From: Exobasidium rhododendri
Taxonomy: Eukaryota; Basidiomycota; Exobasidiomycetes; Exobasidiales; Exobasidiaceae
Assembly (NCBI GenBank): GCA_026210745.1
Contig: CP110632.1
Coordinates: forward strand, 2,789,001 to 2,853,000
Direction: 5' to 3'
Length of the DNA stretch: 64,000 nt
The position numbers were made by a program, and so were the translations under genes. The notes beneath the pieces are model-generated. The model did not search any database and was not told the DNA's origin. It saw only the letters and a list, made by a program, of their open reading frames with translations. Numbering within the stretch: position 1 is the first letter of the stretch; each line of letters starts with the position of its first letter. Below, piece after piece: positions 43,537 through 54,987 of this stretch.

Positions 43537-44698
43537 ATGAGTCCGGTCTCACTGCGCCGGATCGCATGCGTCCAGGTGGACCCTATCCCAGGTGAAGTCG
43601 GCAAGAATATAGAGAAGGTGAAGAAGCTGACAAAGGAGTAAGTAGAACATATCTCTTTTCTGTGCTGGCATCTCATACTGACATTTGTGTACGATGAAGC
43701 CTTGTGCCTGGTACGCTGGACATGCTGGTCTTGCCTGAGATGGCTCTTACGGGCTACATTTTTTCCGGATTGGCAGATATCGAACATCTTCTGGAAGATC
43801 CCTACGAGGAAGCAGAGAACGCAGCATCGCCTACGCTACAGCTGGCAAGACAGCTCGCAGCTCGATTGGACTGCTATGTCGTCATTGGGTTTCCAATGCG
43901 AGGAAACAAAATCAAGTCCATGGATAAGATTAGACCAAATAACAATCTTCCTAGCTCACCATTCAATGCCAGGCCTGCGGATACGGTGTCTCAAGATGAT
44001 GCGACGGAGACTAGACTCGCTTACTTCAATGCAGCGCTACTAGTCAATAGTCATTGTCAGTTGCTGCATGTGTTCATGAAGCATTTCAGCTACGAAAACG
44101 ATAAGGTGTGGGCTTGCGAAGGACCTGGTTTTCAGTACATCGACTTGCCGAGATTAGGAAGGGTATGCATCGCCATCTGCATGGATTTGAATCGTGAGTG
44201 ATTCAACAATTTTCAAAGAGAAGATGGAGGAGGAAGAGCAAGCCCACTCACTCTCTATCTTTCTTCTTGGAAGCGTACGATTTCAAAGCGCCATTCGAGT
44301 CATTCGAGTTGGCCAGCTACTGTTTGAGAGAAAATGTCGACATCCTGGTAATGCCAATGGCCTGGCTCGTTGCTTCAGACGACGTCGAAGAGGACCGAAA
44401 TGAGCTTGAAAGGAGTGTAGATACTATGGTGGAAGGTCCACATGAGCAAACTATCAACTATTGGGCTCTACGGCTGTCGCCCCTTTTGAAGGACAACGAA
44501 CAGAATTCGACACCGAATCGCAATTTCTATTTTGTCAATTGCAATCGTACAGGCACGGAGCAAAAGTCCAAGTTTGCCGGCTCATCATGCGCACTGCGCT
44601 TTGGTGATGTCCATGACAGGGACCTATCAGAACGACCCGTCGCATTGTTAGGGGCCATGGGTAGGCAGGAGGCAGTAGCAGTATTCCCCCTGCTCTAA
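43537..44698 (+). CDS. NTA1: Protein N-terminal amidase, nitrilase superfamily
   Basis: Exons 43537-43637, 43700-44193 and 44274-44698 give about 339 aa. The enzyme deamidates N-terminal Asn and Gln of proteins, feeding the Arg/N-degron pathway. The nitrilase catalytic triad is visible: Glu47 in LVLPEMALTGY, Lys161 in VFMKHFSYEN and Cys194 in VCIAICMDLN, the last followed across the intron by PYDFKAPFESFELA, which is specific to the Nta1 group. The start RRIACVQVDPIPGEVGKN is the usual first strand. A low-complexity insertion sits around residues 115-140. The 5' acceptor of exon 2 (ATGAAG) has a poor pyrimidine tract but is the one that keeps DLVPGTLDML in frame. Confidence 0.9.
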
Positions 44699-45477
44699 AG
44701 AGAGGTATATAAACACCCTTCACATGATTCGTCGCATCGTAAGGTGCAAAGCGGACTTCTCCGATCAACTGAACATTGTCAGGGTGGGGCACGCTCCGTC
44801 AAGGCAAACGAACTGCTTCCTTCAGGAGCGGACACAAGACGGCACACTATTCACCCGCCTCTCTATCATGGCACAAAACGCGTAGACGTCTCTCATCTTT
44901 TAAGAAGGTCGCGAAGCTACGTCGATCGGGTCAATTTTGTACCCCAAAAAAAGGGTTTGAGGACGAGTCAATGTGAAGCTTCAAGCTATTTGCTACCGAC
45001 AGTGCTGCTTCCGTGTCGCCCTTTGTCCAAAATCCAATATCGTGCTTTTGATAAGGCAAATGACAGTCGTCGAAAGTGCGTGCTCCTTGTGCCTTGTAAA
45101 GTGAGCGAAAGTGCAGGTCTAATGGCATCTCCCCTTAGCGTCGTGTTGAAAGTGTCACGTTGAGAATTTTCTAAATTTTTGTGTCTATCGATCATTTCAG
45201 TGTAGCCTAGCTGATTCCTCGAGCAGGAATGTACTTCACTCCTCCTTTTCTTAGGGTAAAGGAGCCTTCTCGCTTTCGAACACCTCCTCTTTGCCTCTTT
45301 GCCACTTTACCCCAAACACCAGACACATTTAAGCGACATACGCCATCACCTATTGTTACCTTTCACGCCGCTAGCAATCTACAAAGGCAAAGTAAATCAC
45401 GCAGCACGTAGGCTTTACAGGTCACCTCTGTGCTTCTCCGCTACGTCAAATTTCTGTCTTGCATAGAGTAGCTTATC
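44699..45477. other. Intergenic region
   Basis: 779 bp between two plus-strand genes. Frames up to 139 codons occur but look like chance. Sequence near 45240-45420 becomes C/T-rich and is probably the importin leader. Confidence 0.35.
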
Positions 45478-48400
45478 ATGGAGGCCCTCTACCAATGCTT
45501 TTCATCGACTCTGGAGTGAGTCGTCAGGAGCCGTGATGATCTTTTGCGTGTCTCTGACCCTTTGCTCGTTCTACAGTCCCGACCCCAACACTCGGAGGGC
45601 GGCGGAACTAGAGCTGCGAAAGATGGAGCCTCAACCTGGCATGCTTCCATCTGCTCTCCAGCTTCTTAGTCGACAGGACGTAGATGTTTCTATTCGTCAA
45701 GCTGCAGCAGTGTGAGTCTGGCTATTCTGTACAAGCCTACAGAACCTTCTCACTCTTTCCTGTGGTGCTTCCTCTCTCACCTGTGCAGGTACATAAAGAA
45801 CCGGATTCGTCGAGCGTGGGATAGCAAGCATCTAGAGATTGTGCATGATACAAAGATGACTCCCATCCCGGCTGCTGACTACGAGCCAATACGATCATCG
45901 ATCCTACATACCCTTATGGAAGCACCTACGCAGACAAGAGTACATATTGCTGCCGCTCTAGGAGCCATAGTCCGGTCTGATTTCCCGGAAAATTGGCCCG
46001 GATTGATTGATGAAGTCAAGAATCTGCTTGGGAATGGGGAAAGCACAGATCTTGCCAAAGTGAATGCCGGCTTGACTGCATTGCTTGAGATCGTGCGAGC
46101 ATTTCGGTGAGTGGCAGGGCGATATTTCGTAGGTTTCGGAGGAGCAGACGTGCTGATGAGGAGAATCATCGTGTAGATGGAAAGACGAGAAGAAGATCAT
46201 GAGCCCACTCGCAGAGTCTTCGTTTCCTATTCTCCTGGTCACTTGTCGCAACTTGCTTGCTTCACCGAGCTCTTCTAGTCCAGACGTAGGCTCATTAATC
46301 TATCTCGTCACCAAGATCTACAAGACCAGCATCAACTCAGACTTGACTCCGTATCATCAAGCGGATCAGAATATCGTGCCATGGGGTCAGTTGTTGCTGC
46401 AAATCGTTCAAAAGGAGGTGGATCCGTCTTTGCTGCCGTCGGACGAGGAGGAGAGACAGCTGAGTCCGTGGTGGAAAGCCAAGAAATGGGCGTACTTTTC
46501 TTTGAACAAGCTGTTCACGAGGTAAGTCGGGGAGAAGAGACAGAGAGATCAGGAGATGCATTCATGAGTCTGACTAGCGTGCACCTACATCACGATCAGA
46601 TTCGGGAACCCATCTCAATTGCCTTCGAATCTAAAGAAATACAAGCCTTTTGCTGAGCGGTTCATTGCGTCTTTTGCGCCAGAGATTCTCAAAGTATACC
46701 TTACGCAAACACAGGCAAGAGTCCAAGGCCAGCAATGGCTCAGCGATCGCGTCATCCACCTCATACTGAGCTTCTACTCTGAATGGTGAGCTTCTCTTAG
46801 ATTGGACAAGTCCAGAGTTTTGTCTGCTGACGAGGTCTCTTGATTACCCTTCACATCATACAGCATCAAGGCAAAATCCACATGGCTACTTCTCAAGCCG
46901 AACCTGTCTGATTTGATCAAATTCTTTGCTTTCCCACTCCTTTGTCACAAGGAAGAAGACGATGAACTCTGGGAGCTGGATCCCATCGACTTTGTCCGAT
47001 CTCAACTGGATCCCATGGAAGACTTTGGCAGTCCACGATCGAGCTCATCGACGTTCTCCTTGACGCTCGTTCAAAAGAGGATGAAGGGTTCCTTTCTCTC
47101 TATTCTCGAATTCCTCACCGACGTCTTGAACAATTATCCTGCTTCGAAGACGCCTTCAGAAAAGGAAGGGGCTCTGCATTTGATCAAGATCTTGGAAGAC
47201 TCCATGCTTTCGCACCCCGCCACATTACCCAACTTGGAAGGGCTCATGATCCAGCACATTGTGCCTGATCTCGCCAGTCCTCATCGATTTCTACGCTTCC
47301 GGGCAGCAGATGTGGTTGCGTGCTTGGCCGGTAAGATGGAGTGGAAGGACAGCAAGAACTTGGAGACGACGTTCCAAGGTGTCATGACGATCTTGGAAGA
47401 TACAGAGCTGCCCGTGCGTGTTCAGGCGGCCGAAGCAATCTCCAACTTGGTAGATCACAGTGAAGTGAAGCAAGCCATGGCACCAAACGCTCCTCGATTG
47501 ATGCAGGAATTACTCAAGCTTTCGGACGAAGTGGAACTAGACGTCTTGACAACGGCTAAATCTAGAGTTGTCGAGGCATTCAGTGAGGAATTACTGCCTT
47601 TCAGTACCAAATTATGCGAACAATTGGCTCAAAGTTACTACAGACTGATTGGTTCCAACATCGAATCGGCAAAGAAGGCAGAAGAGTTGGGCGAAGTCGG
47701 GAGAGAGATGGATCAAAGTCTGATGGAAGATAGAGGAGAGGAAGATAAGATGTTTGCAGCGCTGAGTTGTTTGACGACCATGTACCAAGTCTTGGCCTCC
47801 GCAGAGTCGTCCCCGGAGATCCTGGCACAACTAGAAAAGATTGTCTTGCCAGTCGTTGGCTTCACCATGCAGCAAGCGGTCGTGGAAATGTACGATGACT
47901 GCTTTGATCTGACGGATACGCTTACCTTCTATCAAAAGCGAATCTCAGAGGACATGTGGAATGTCTTTCGGCTGATGTACACAACTTTCAAGCATGACGG
48001 CATCGATTACCTCTCTGAAATGCTTTCCACTTTTGACAACGTCATCACCTACGGCAGCGCTGCATTTGAAAGCAACCAAGAACTACGACACATGATACTC
48101 GATGTCTTCAACACGGCAATGACCAGCGATCAACTGGGTGTAAGCGATCGGATAGCTGCTTGCAAATTGGCCGATGTCTTTTTGCTGGTTCTTAAGTCCT
48201 CCATCCGGGAAGCCGTCCCTGGCGTTGTCAACTTGTGCCTCACGCATATTCATGACGGAAAGGCAGCATCGCTTCAAAAGTGGTCCGTACTGGTCGTTCT
48301 GGATGCACTTTGCTTCAACACGCTTGAAACGCTTCAGGTTCTGGAACAGGTCCAAGCGACGGGCGCATTCTTTGCTACTACCTTGCAGCTCCTTTCCAAG

Positions 48401-49146
48401 TTCACCCGAGTCCATGATCGTAAAGTAGTTGCGACTGCCTTCATGTCGATTCTCAACCTAGATCCAAATCAAACGCCTGCTAGCGTTCAAGAGGGGTATG
48501 GAGCTCTTGTAGTAGGTCTATTGCAGAGCCTAGTCGGATTGCCCAAGGCGATTCAAAAGGCAAAGGAGGAGCAAGAAGCATTCGAGAATTTGGACGACGA
48601 TGATGCTGGTAATCTCACGAGCAGCTCCTACAAGGTGGAAGACGAGAGCAAGGATGGAGATGAAGATGTCATAGATGAAGAAAGTGAGTAGTGGTTCTTC
48701 GTCTATCGTTCTTTTAACGCATAGTAGACGAGTGCTGATCGCAATCGCTCTTAATTTTGACAGATGAGTATCTGGAACTTCTAGCAAAGGAAGGTGCGCG
48801 ACTGCGAGCTCAAGCTGATGGCAGCAGTGGAGCGGTCGGCGGCTCAACCGATGAAGAAGCCTACGAAGATGACGAAGAAGATCAAGACGATGACGACGAC
48901 ACTGTTTTTGTCTCTCGTGAGTACATTTATACCTGGTCCGCCGTGTCTAATGTTTGACAACCTCTATTCTGCTCAGCCATGAATTCTATCCCCGTCTTTG
49001 ATGGTTTGCGCAACTTGCTCGCCAATTCGGCCAAGTTCCAGCAAGTCGCTTCCTCTTTGCCGCCTCAAGATCAACAACTTTTACAGACAGTGTCACAATT
49101 CAAGGACGAGGAAGTACCGCTTCCTTCGTCCATCCCCCTTGCCTAG
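45478..49146 (+). CDS. Importin-7/8 type karyopherin-beta (Nmd5/Sxm1)
   Basis: Eight exons, 45478-45515, 45577-45711, 45789-46106, 46177-46521, 46600-46785, 46864-48683, 48764-48916 and 48977-49146, give about 1054 aa. The importin-beta N-terminal domain is at the start: DPDPNTRRAAELELRKME and, after the second intron, VYIKNRIRRAW. The FPENWPGLIDEVKNLL motif follows. The rest is a HEAT-repeat solenoid. An acidic loop lies near the C-terminus (about residues 945-1000, DEEAYEDDEEDQDDDDD), as in the importin-7 group. These receptors carry ribosomal proteins, histones, TFIIS or Hog1-type kinases into the nucleus. Paralogue identity (Nmd5 or Sxm1) is not decided. Only exon 6 is long (1.8 kb); the ends are intron-dense. 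Confidence 0.92.
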
Positions 49147-49583
49147 ATGGTAGCAGCAGCAGCAGCAGCAGCGGCGGCGCTATACGACGACAAAGTGTAA
49201 AAATTGAAAATTTGAGAAACATAAATAGAAAAGCTTCTTAGCCGTCTTTTTGTTTGCTTTACTACTGTGTCGGCGACATGAGAACTATCGAGGCTTCGCT
49301 TCGTCTGTACGATGCTATTCCTGGCATGCACTCTGTACCCCTACTACTCTACTATGTGGGCGAGGATAGAAATTCGCGCATTATTCTGCGAGACGCTGGA
49401 CTTGAACGACTTCTCCTTGTCCACCACGCGCGCGCCAGCCATTTCCGAATCCCGCAAATTTTTCTTAAAAAGAAAGAGGGAGAGGGAGACTAAAGCTTCA
49501 AAGGAAGAAAGAGAGCGTTTCAGGCAGCCATTTTATGCTCTTGCTCTGTACACCACATTGGCAGGGTTTTGCCACTCATCACC
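49147..49583. other. Intergenic region with a CAG/GGC run
   Basis: 437 bp between the importin and BMS1 genes. A triplet run (AGC then GGC) lies at about 49151-49179, just after the importin stop and so in its 3' untranslated region. No gene was seen. Confidence 0.4.
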
Positions 49584-52500
49584 ATGGCCGACACGCAACA
49601 GACTCACCGAGCTCATCGGGTCAGTCGAGTCAAGATCAAGGAGGAGAAGAAAAGTAAGCATGAGAAAGGTTTCAATCCGAGGGTGAGTAGAATGCTTTGG
49701 TAAACGTTCTCTAGTCAAGGTAGAGATGGAGAAGAGAAAGGACCGCTCATGCTTTAGCAAACCCCACGGCTTTCTTCTTCGCTACAATAGGCCTTTGTGT
49801 CCTCCAATCCTAGGACGGCCGACAAACAGATCCGTCGTACAGCCGAAAAGAACCAACAGAGGCTTCATGTTCCTCTTGTCAATAGAACGGTGGAGGAAGA
49901 GGCTCCACCGATTATCGTGGCCATCGTAGGACCAGAAGGAGTAGGAAAGACGACGTTGATGAGAAGCTTGATACGGAAGCTAAGCAAGCATACCTTGAGT
50001 GATATCAGAGGTCCTGTGACAGTGATCAGTGGGAAAAAGAGGCGCTTGACTTTCATTGAATGTAACAATGACATCAACTCATTGATCGATGTGGGGAAAG
50101 TGGCGGACTTAGTCTTGCTCATGATCGATGGATCCTTTGGCTTTGAAATGGAAACCATGGAGTTCTTGAACATCTTACAATCTCACGGATTTCCAAAGAT
50201 CATCGGTGTCTTGACCCATTTAGATTTGATCAAGAAGTCAGCCACTCTACGAGCAACAAAGAAGAGGTTAAAGCAGCGGTTCTGGACAGAAATTTATCAG
50301 GGTGCCAAGTTGTTCTATCTAAGTGGAATTATCAACGGACGGTACCCAGACATCGAAGTTCAGAACCTTTCAAGATTCATCAGCGTGATGAAGTTTCGTC
50401 CATTGATCTTCAGGAATGCCCACCCTTACATCATGGCGGATCGACTGGAAGACTTGACGCCGAAGGAAGAGGTCAGGCTGAACCCGAAAATGGATCGAAC
50501 AGTAACATTCTACGGGTACTTGAGAGGAACAAATATGAAGAGAGATACCAAGGTCCATCTAGCGGGAGTTGGTGACTTCTCCATCGACACGATTGAGAAA
50601 CTCAGCGATCCTTGTCCGTTGCCTAGTACAGATAGTGAAAAGAGGAGGAAGCTGAGCGACAAGGCAAAGACTATCCATGCGCCAATGAGCGATGTTGGCG
50701 GCGTCATGTTTGACAAGGATGCAGTGTACATCAACGTGCCAGGGCATTTCTCGAAGCGACAAGGAGGAGCGAGAGATGGCTCTGAAGACGAAGATGGAAG
50801 TGACGATGAAGAAAAGGGAGAAGGAGAAAGGATGGTTATAGGTTTGCAGGGTGCAAAGACCACACTAGACGAAAAGGTTCGAGGCGGAGAATTGAAGCTT
50901 TTCGAACATGAACAGGATCTACCATTCAAGGTTGCAAGCACATCTGCAAGACAACGAAAAGCAGCTTTTGACGATGTAGAGATGGCGGAGCACGATGAGG
51001 ATGAAGGCAGCGAGGAAGAAGACGAAGACAACGAGGGACTGGAAGAAGACATCGACGATGGAAGAGCGATGAGAAGAAGAGAGAGGCAGATTGCTGCAGG
51101 GGACACAGTGACAGAAGATGGTGATCTCGCTTTTGCCGACAGTGACTCTGACATGGGTTACCTTGACGAGGAGGATGATGACGATGACGATGACGATGAA
51201 GCGTTTGAGTCAGGAGACGACATTGAGGCAGCGTGGAAGAAGGGCCTAGGAGCACATGCAGAAGAGACTGTTCGAGCGAATCGACTTCGAAAGGCGCCCG
51301 ATCTGATGAGACTCATCTACAGCACCGAACAGAGTCCTGAGGAGATCTTATATGGACTGCAGAAGAAGGGACAAGTAAAGGAAGCAAGAGTGAACGGCAA
51401 TGACGACGACGACTTCTTCAAGATGGTAGAGAATGACAATGGCGATGCGGATGAAGCAGATGATGACATTCAAGACTTCAGTAAACCGAAGTACACCTCT
51501 GCTCAATTACAGCGTTGGGAAAGCGAAAAGGCTTTAAATTCGATTCGTCATCTATTCATCACTGGCGGCGAAGCACAGGATCAGGACGAGGCGGACGGGG
51601 AAGAACGAGCAGACGCCGACTTCAAGGGCTTTTCCGGGGGAGAAGAAGAAGACGATGATGCAAGGGACGAAGAGGGAGAAGACAAGGTAGGCGGTGAAAG
51701 CAATCGAGAAGCGGCGTTGAGCAAGAAGAAGGCAGCACTGAAGAAAAAATTCGACGAACAATACGATGACCCTGATGAAGCGCTCAAAGGAGATTGGTAC
51801 GATGAACAGAAAGCAGAGCTCGCCAAGCAAGCCGAGTCGAACCGATTGGCGTTCGACGGGGAAGACGAAGAGACCCGACTGCTTGTCGAAGGGTATCGAC
51901 CGGGTGCCTACATTCGTATGCAGATCACAAATGTTCCTTGCGAGATGATCGAGCACTTTGATCCACATTACCCCATCTTGCTCGGTGGACTGCTAGCGTC
52001 GGAGGAGGTGATGGGATATGTACAAGTTCGGATCAAGAGACATCGATGGCATTCCAAGATCCTGAAGACCAACGATCCGCTCATCTTTAGTATGGGATGG
52101 AGACGGTTTCAGAGTGTGCCGATCTACAGTCTGGATGATGGAAATCGGAATCGAATGCTCAAGTACACGCCAGAGCACATGCACTGCTTGGCGACCTTCT
52201 GGGCACCAGCTGCTCGACCGAACACGGGATTCTGTGCATTCAACACGTTAGAGGGCAACGTCAGTCACTTTCGAATCTCTGCTACTGGGACTGTGCTTGA
52301 CATGGACAAAGGAGCAGGGGCACACAAGATCGTCAAGAAGCTCAAGCTGACCGGTACACCTGCCAAAGTGTTCAAGAACACCGCCTTCATCAAAGACATG
52401 TTCACCAGTAAGCTCGAGGTGGCCAAGTTTGAAGGAGCGAACATCAAGACTGTCAGTGGCATCAGAGGACAGATTAAGAAGCCCTTGGCCAAGCCAGAAG

Positions 52501-53087
52501 GGCAATTCCGCGCGACGTTTGAAGACAAGATTCTCATGAGTGACATTGTCTTTCTACGGTGCTGGTATGCTATCGAGCCAAGACGGTTCTACAACTCGAT
52601 TACCTCGCATCTCAGTGCCTCCCACGATGAGTTCCCGGCCATGCGATTGACTGGTAAGGTTCGTTATGACGAGAAGATCAAGACTCCTAATCCCGTCAAC
52701 AGCATCTACAAACCCATCACCAACCGACAAGACGTGAGAAAGTTCAACGTTCTGAAGATTCCCAAAGCATTGCAAGCCAGTCTGCCGTATGAAAGCAAGA
52801 TCAAGAACATGGCGAAGCAAAGCAAGGACAACTATCTCAAGCAGAGAGCGGTCGTGTTGAGTAAGGAGGACAAGAACGTCGTCTCTCTACTCCAGCAGAT
52901 GCGAACTGTCCAAAAGGCAAAGGACGTGAAGAGGAAGGAGAAGAAGCAAGAGAGTCGGCAAAAGAGAAAGGAGACGATTGCAGCCATAGACGAGGGAAAG
53001 AAGAGGAAGAGAAAGGAGGCCATGCAGGAGGTGTACAAGGTCAAAGGTCAGAAGGAGGCCAAGAAGCAAAGGAGTGGCGACAAATGA
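49584..53087 (+). CDS. BMS1: Ribosome biogenesis GTPase Bms1
   Basis: Exons 49584-49682 and 49791-53087 (phase 0) give about 1131 aa. The start MADTQQTHRAHRVSRVK leads to FNPR|AFVSSNPRTADKQIRR. The GTPase domain has its P-loop VAIVGPEGVGKTTLMRSL at about residues 76-93. G3 is degenerate (ECNNDINSLIDVGKVAD) and G4 is GVLTHLDLIKK. The middle third is very acidic (several D/E runs). The C-terminal AARP2CN/TSR1-type region includes YVQVRIKRHRWHSKILKTND and GWRRFQS, followed by a long Lys/Arg tail. Bms1 acts with Rcl1 in the small-subunit processome during 18S rRNA processing in the nucleolus. It is complete and of normal length. Confidence 0.96.
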
Positions 53088-53705
53088 ACCCACTCTCGTG
53101 GTGACATGTGTGTGCCTAAATGACGAGACGGGAGAAAGTCACACCGGCATTCACTGGCACGTAAGAGCTCCGCGAGGGAGGCGTGTGGCGGGTGTCGAAA
53201 GAAGAGAAGAATCAACTCCGTGCAAAGAGGGGGGAGATGCACTGCAACCTACACAATTTTGTACCATACTATTAGCATACTTTTTGCAATCCGCAGAACA
53301 GAGTACGAAGTAATGAAAGACTTATCCCACGTCTTGGTGGCGACCCAACGGTGCCGCTCATTCATCCAGAGCTTTGGCGAGGTCTAGCCGTGGTGTGTAG
53401 GCGGAGAGAGAGCGTATGTGCGCCAAGAGGAGCAAGCGAGTATGATCTCATCTCCGAACATGACTTGGCGCCGACTTGCTCGGGTCATCTGAGATGCGTG
53501 GCGAAGCCGTAAAGGTGACAAAGGAGTCGGCACTTGAATTCGCAGCTTACGACCGCGGAAGGGGAGGTCATGCAGCAATACTGCACGGAGAGCTGATGTG
53601 TTATTTAAAAAAGAGAGGGTCCTCTTCGACGAGTCGAGTCTGTTCTGTACGCTCACTCTCCCATCTTCTGTGACTTGAATACTCGTGCTCTCTTACGCAA
53701 CCACA
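53088..53705. promoter_or_regulatory. Intergenic region with TATA-like element
   Basis: 618 bp between BMS1 and a secreted-protein gene. The TATA-like TTATTTAAAA at 53601-53610 lies about 100 bp before the ATG at 53706. No coding exon was recognised. Confidence 0.5.
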
Positions 53706-54712
53706 ATGAAGCTCTCCTTTCTTGCCATCCTCCTTCCCCTAGCATCGCTCGCCACACCTGCCCTGACCCAACCAACAGGAGGAAGTAGTGCTACCGACGT
53801 TCTCGCACAACGACCACTGAAGCCACTATTGAGGAACAATGCAAATCACATCGTCCAGATCATGCTTACCGCAACCAACGAGCTCTCTGCTGCACTGAAC
53901 AAAGCCATTGAAGGAAATAGTGTCACTGCTAGCATGGAACCTGCTGTCAATGGACTCAACAATTTGAATTTTGCATTGCAAGACTCAAAAGTCGGCTTAT
54001 TGGATGGAAGGTTGAAGATCAACGACATAGAAGAGCTTTACGGCACTCTTGTGAAGTTGGATGTGGCCATACAACCGGTCACTGTTGCCGTAGCCGGTCT
54101 CAAGGTAGGGGACAAACACATTCGATTGACTGCCCTTGTTGTCCTTTCCATTGACGCACCTCTACCATTCTCATCTGTACCTCAGACCACGTTTGACAAG
54201 CTGGACTTCACCGGCATGATCGCTTATGTCCTCGAATCTCTCGAAGTCGCTTTTGCCGACTTTGCAAAGGCGCTCGAGACAAGGGTGTGAGTGGAAGTCG
54301 GCACTTTGAGTGACACTGAAATGAGCTCATCTCCTCGCCTCTGAACTTTCGCCTCCTCCTCTTTGTCAGCCATGCTTTCGACGTCAACAAGTGTGTAGCT
54401 GGCCCTATCATGTCTGCCGTTTGTCATCTCGATGAGACGATTGACACTTTAAAGGGCGTCGCTGGTGACACGCACAGGTGCAGCGTTCAACAGCTTCAAT
54501 CTCGATGTCCAAGCTCGTACGACATTCCAAGAAAGCCAGATGGTCTAAACAAGTGCCATGGCGACACCCGCAGATTAATGGCAGCAGCGTACAGGTACAA
54601 GTGCTTCGGTGGGGATTGCACTGAGGATCAATCATTCTGTCAGTTGGACCCCAAATTCGTTCCCGAGTCTTACTCTTCCCAGGGTCTGCCCTCTCGAGCA
54701 GGCAAAGCATGA
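53706..54712 (+). CDS. Secreted protein with eight C-terminal cysteines, family unknown
   Basis: Modelled as exons 53706-54104, 54186-54286 and 54370-54712, about 280 aa. The start is a good signal peptide (MKLSFLAILLPLASLATPALT). The N-terminal ~165 residues are helical and Cys-free, with two similar hydrophobic segments resembling four-helix secreted proteins. All eight cysteines of the mature protein fall in the last exon (KCV, VCH, RCS, RCP, KCH, KCF, DCT, FCQ), enough for four disulfides. The first intron (54105-54185) is 81 nt, so it can be read through without a frame change; its donor GTAGGG and acceptor CCTCAG, and its hydrophobic translation, favour splicing. No family was recognised. 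A secreted effector or surface protein is possible, by inference only. Confidence 0.62.
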
Positions 54713-54987
54713 GTCACTCACCGGTTACATTCATCATGTACCAATTTGTCCTCTCAATCTCCATGTCTTACTCCCATCATTACACATTGAAATAGCCACA
54801 ATTAGATGGGGCTTGTTGATCGCGAGTGTAGGTCTGGACTATTATAAAATTACAAGATGAGTTGAGTACATATGTTTGAGGAGAGCCGAATGATGTAGTG
54901 CCGTTCATACTGATACAAATGGTGTGGAGATTGTCAGAAACATTCACTGCGCTCTATGAAGGGGCGGGGGGGAGGGCCACTGGGGTA

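Noticed and set aside
44744-45163. 139-codon plus-strand frame between NTA1 and the importin gene
   Set aside because: It overlaps other open frames on both strands and shows no domain or leader; probably chance.
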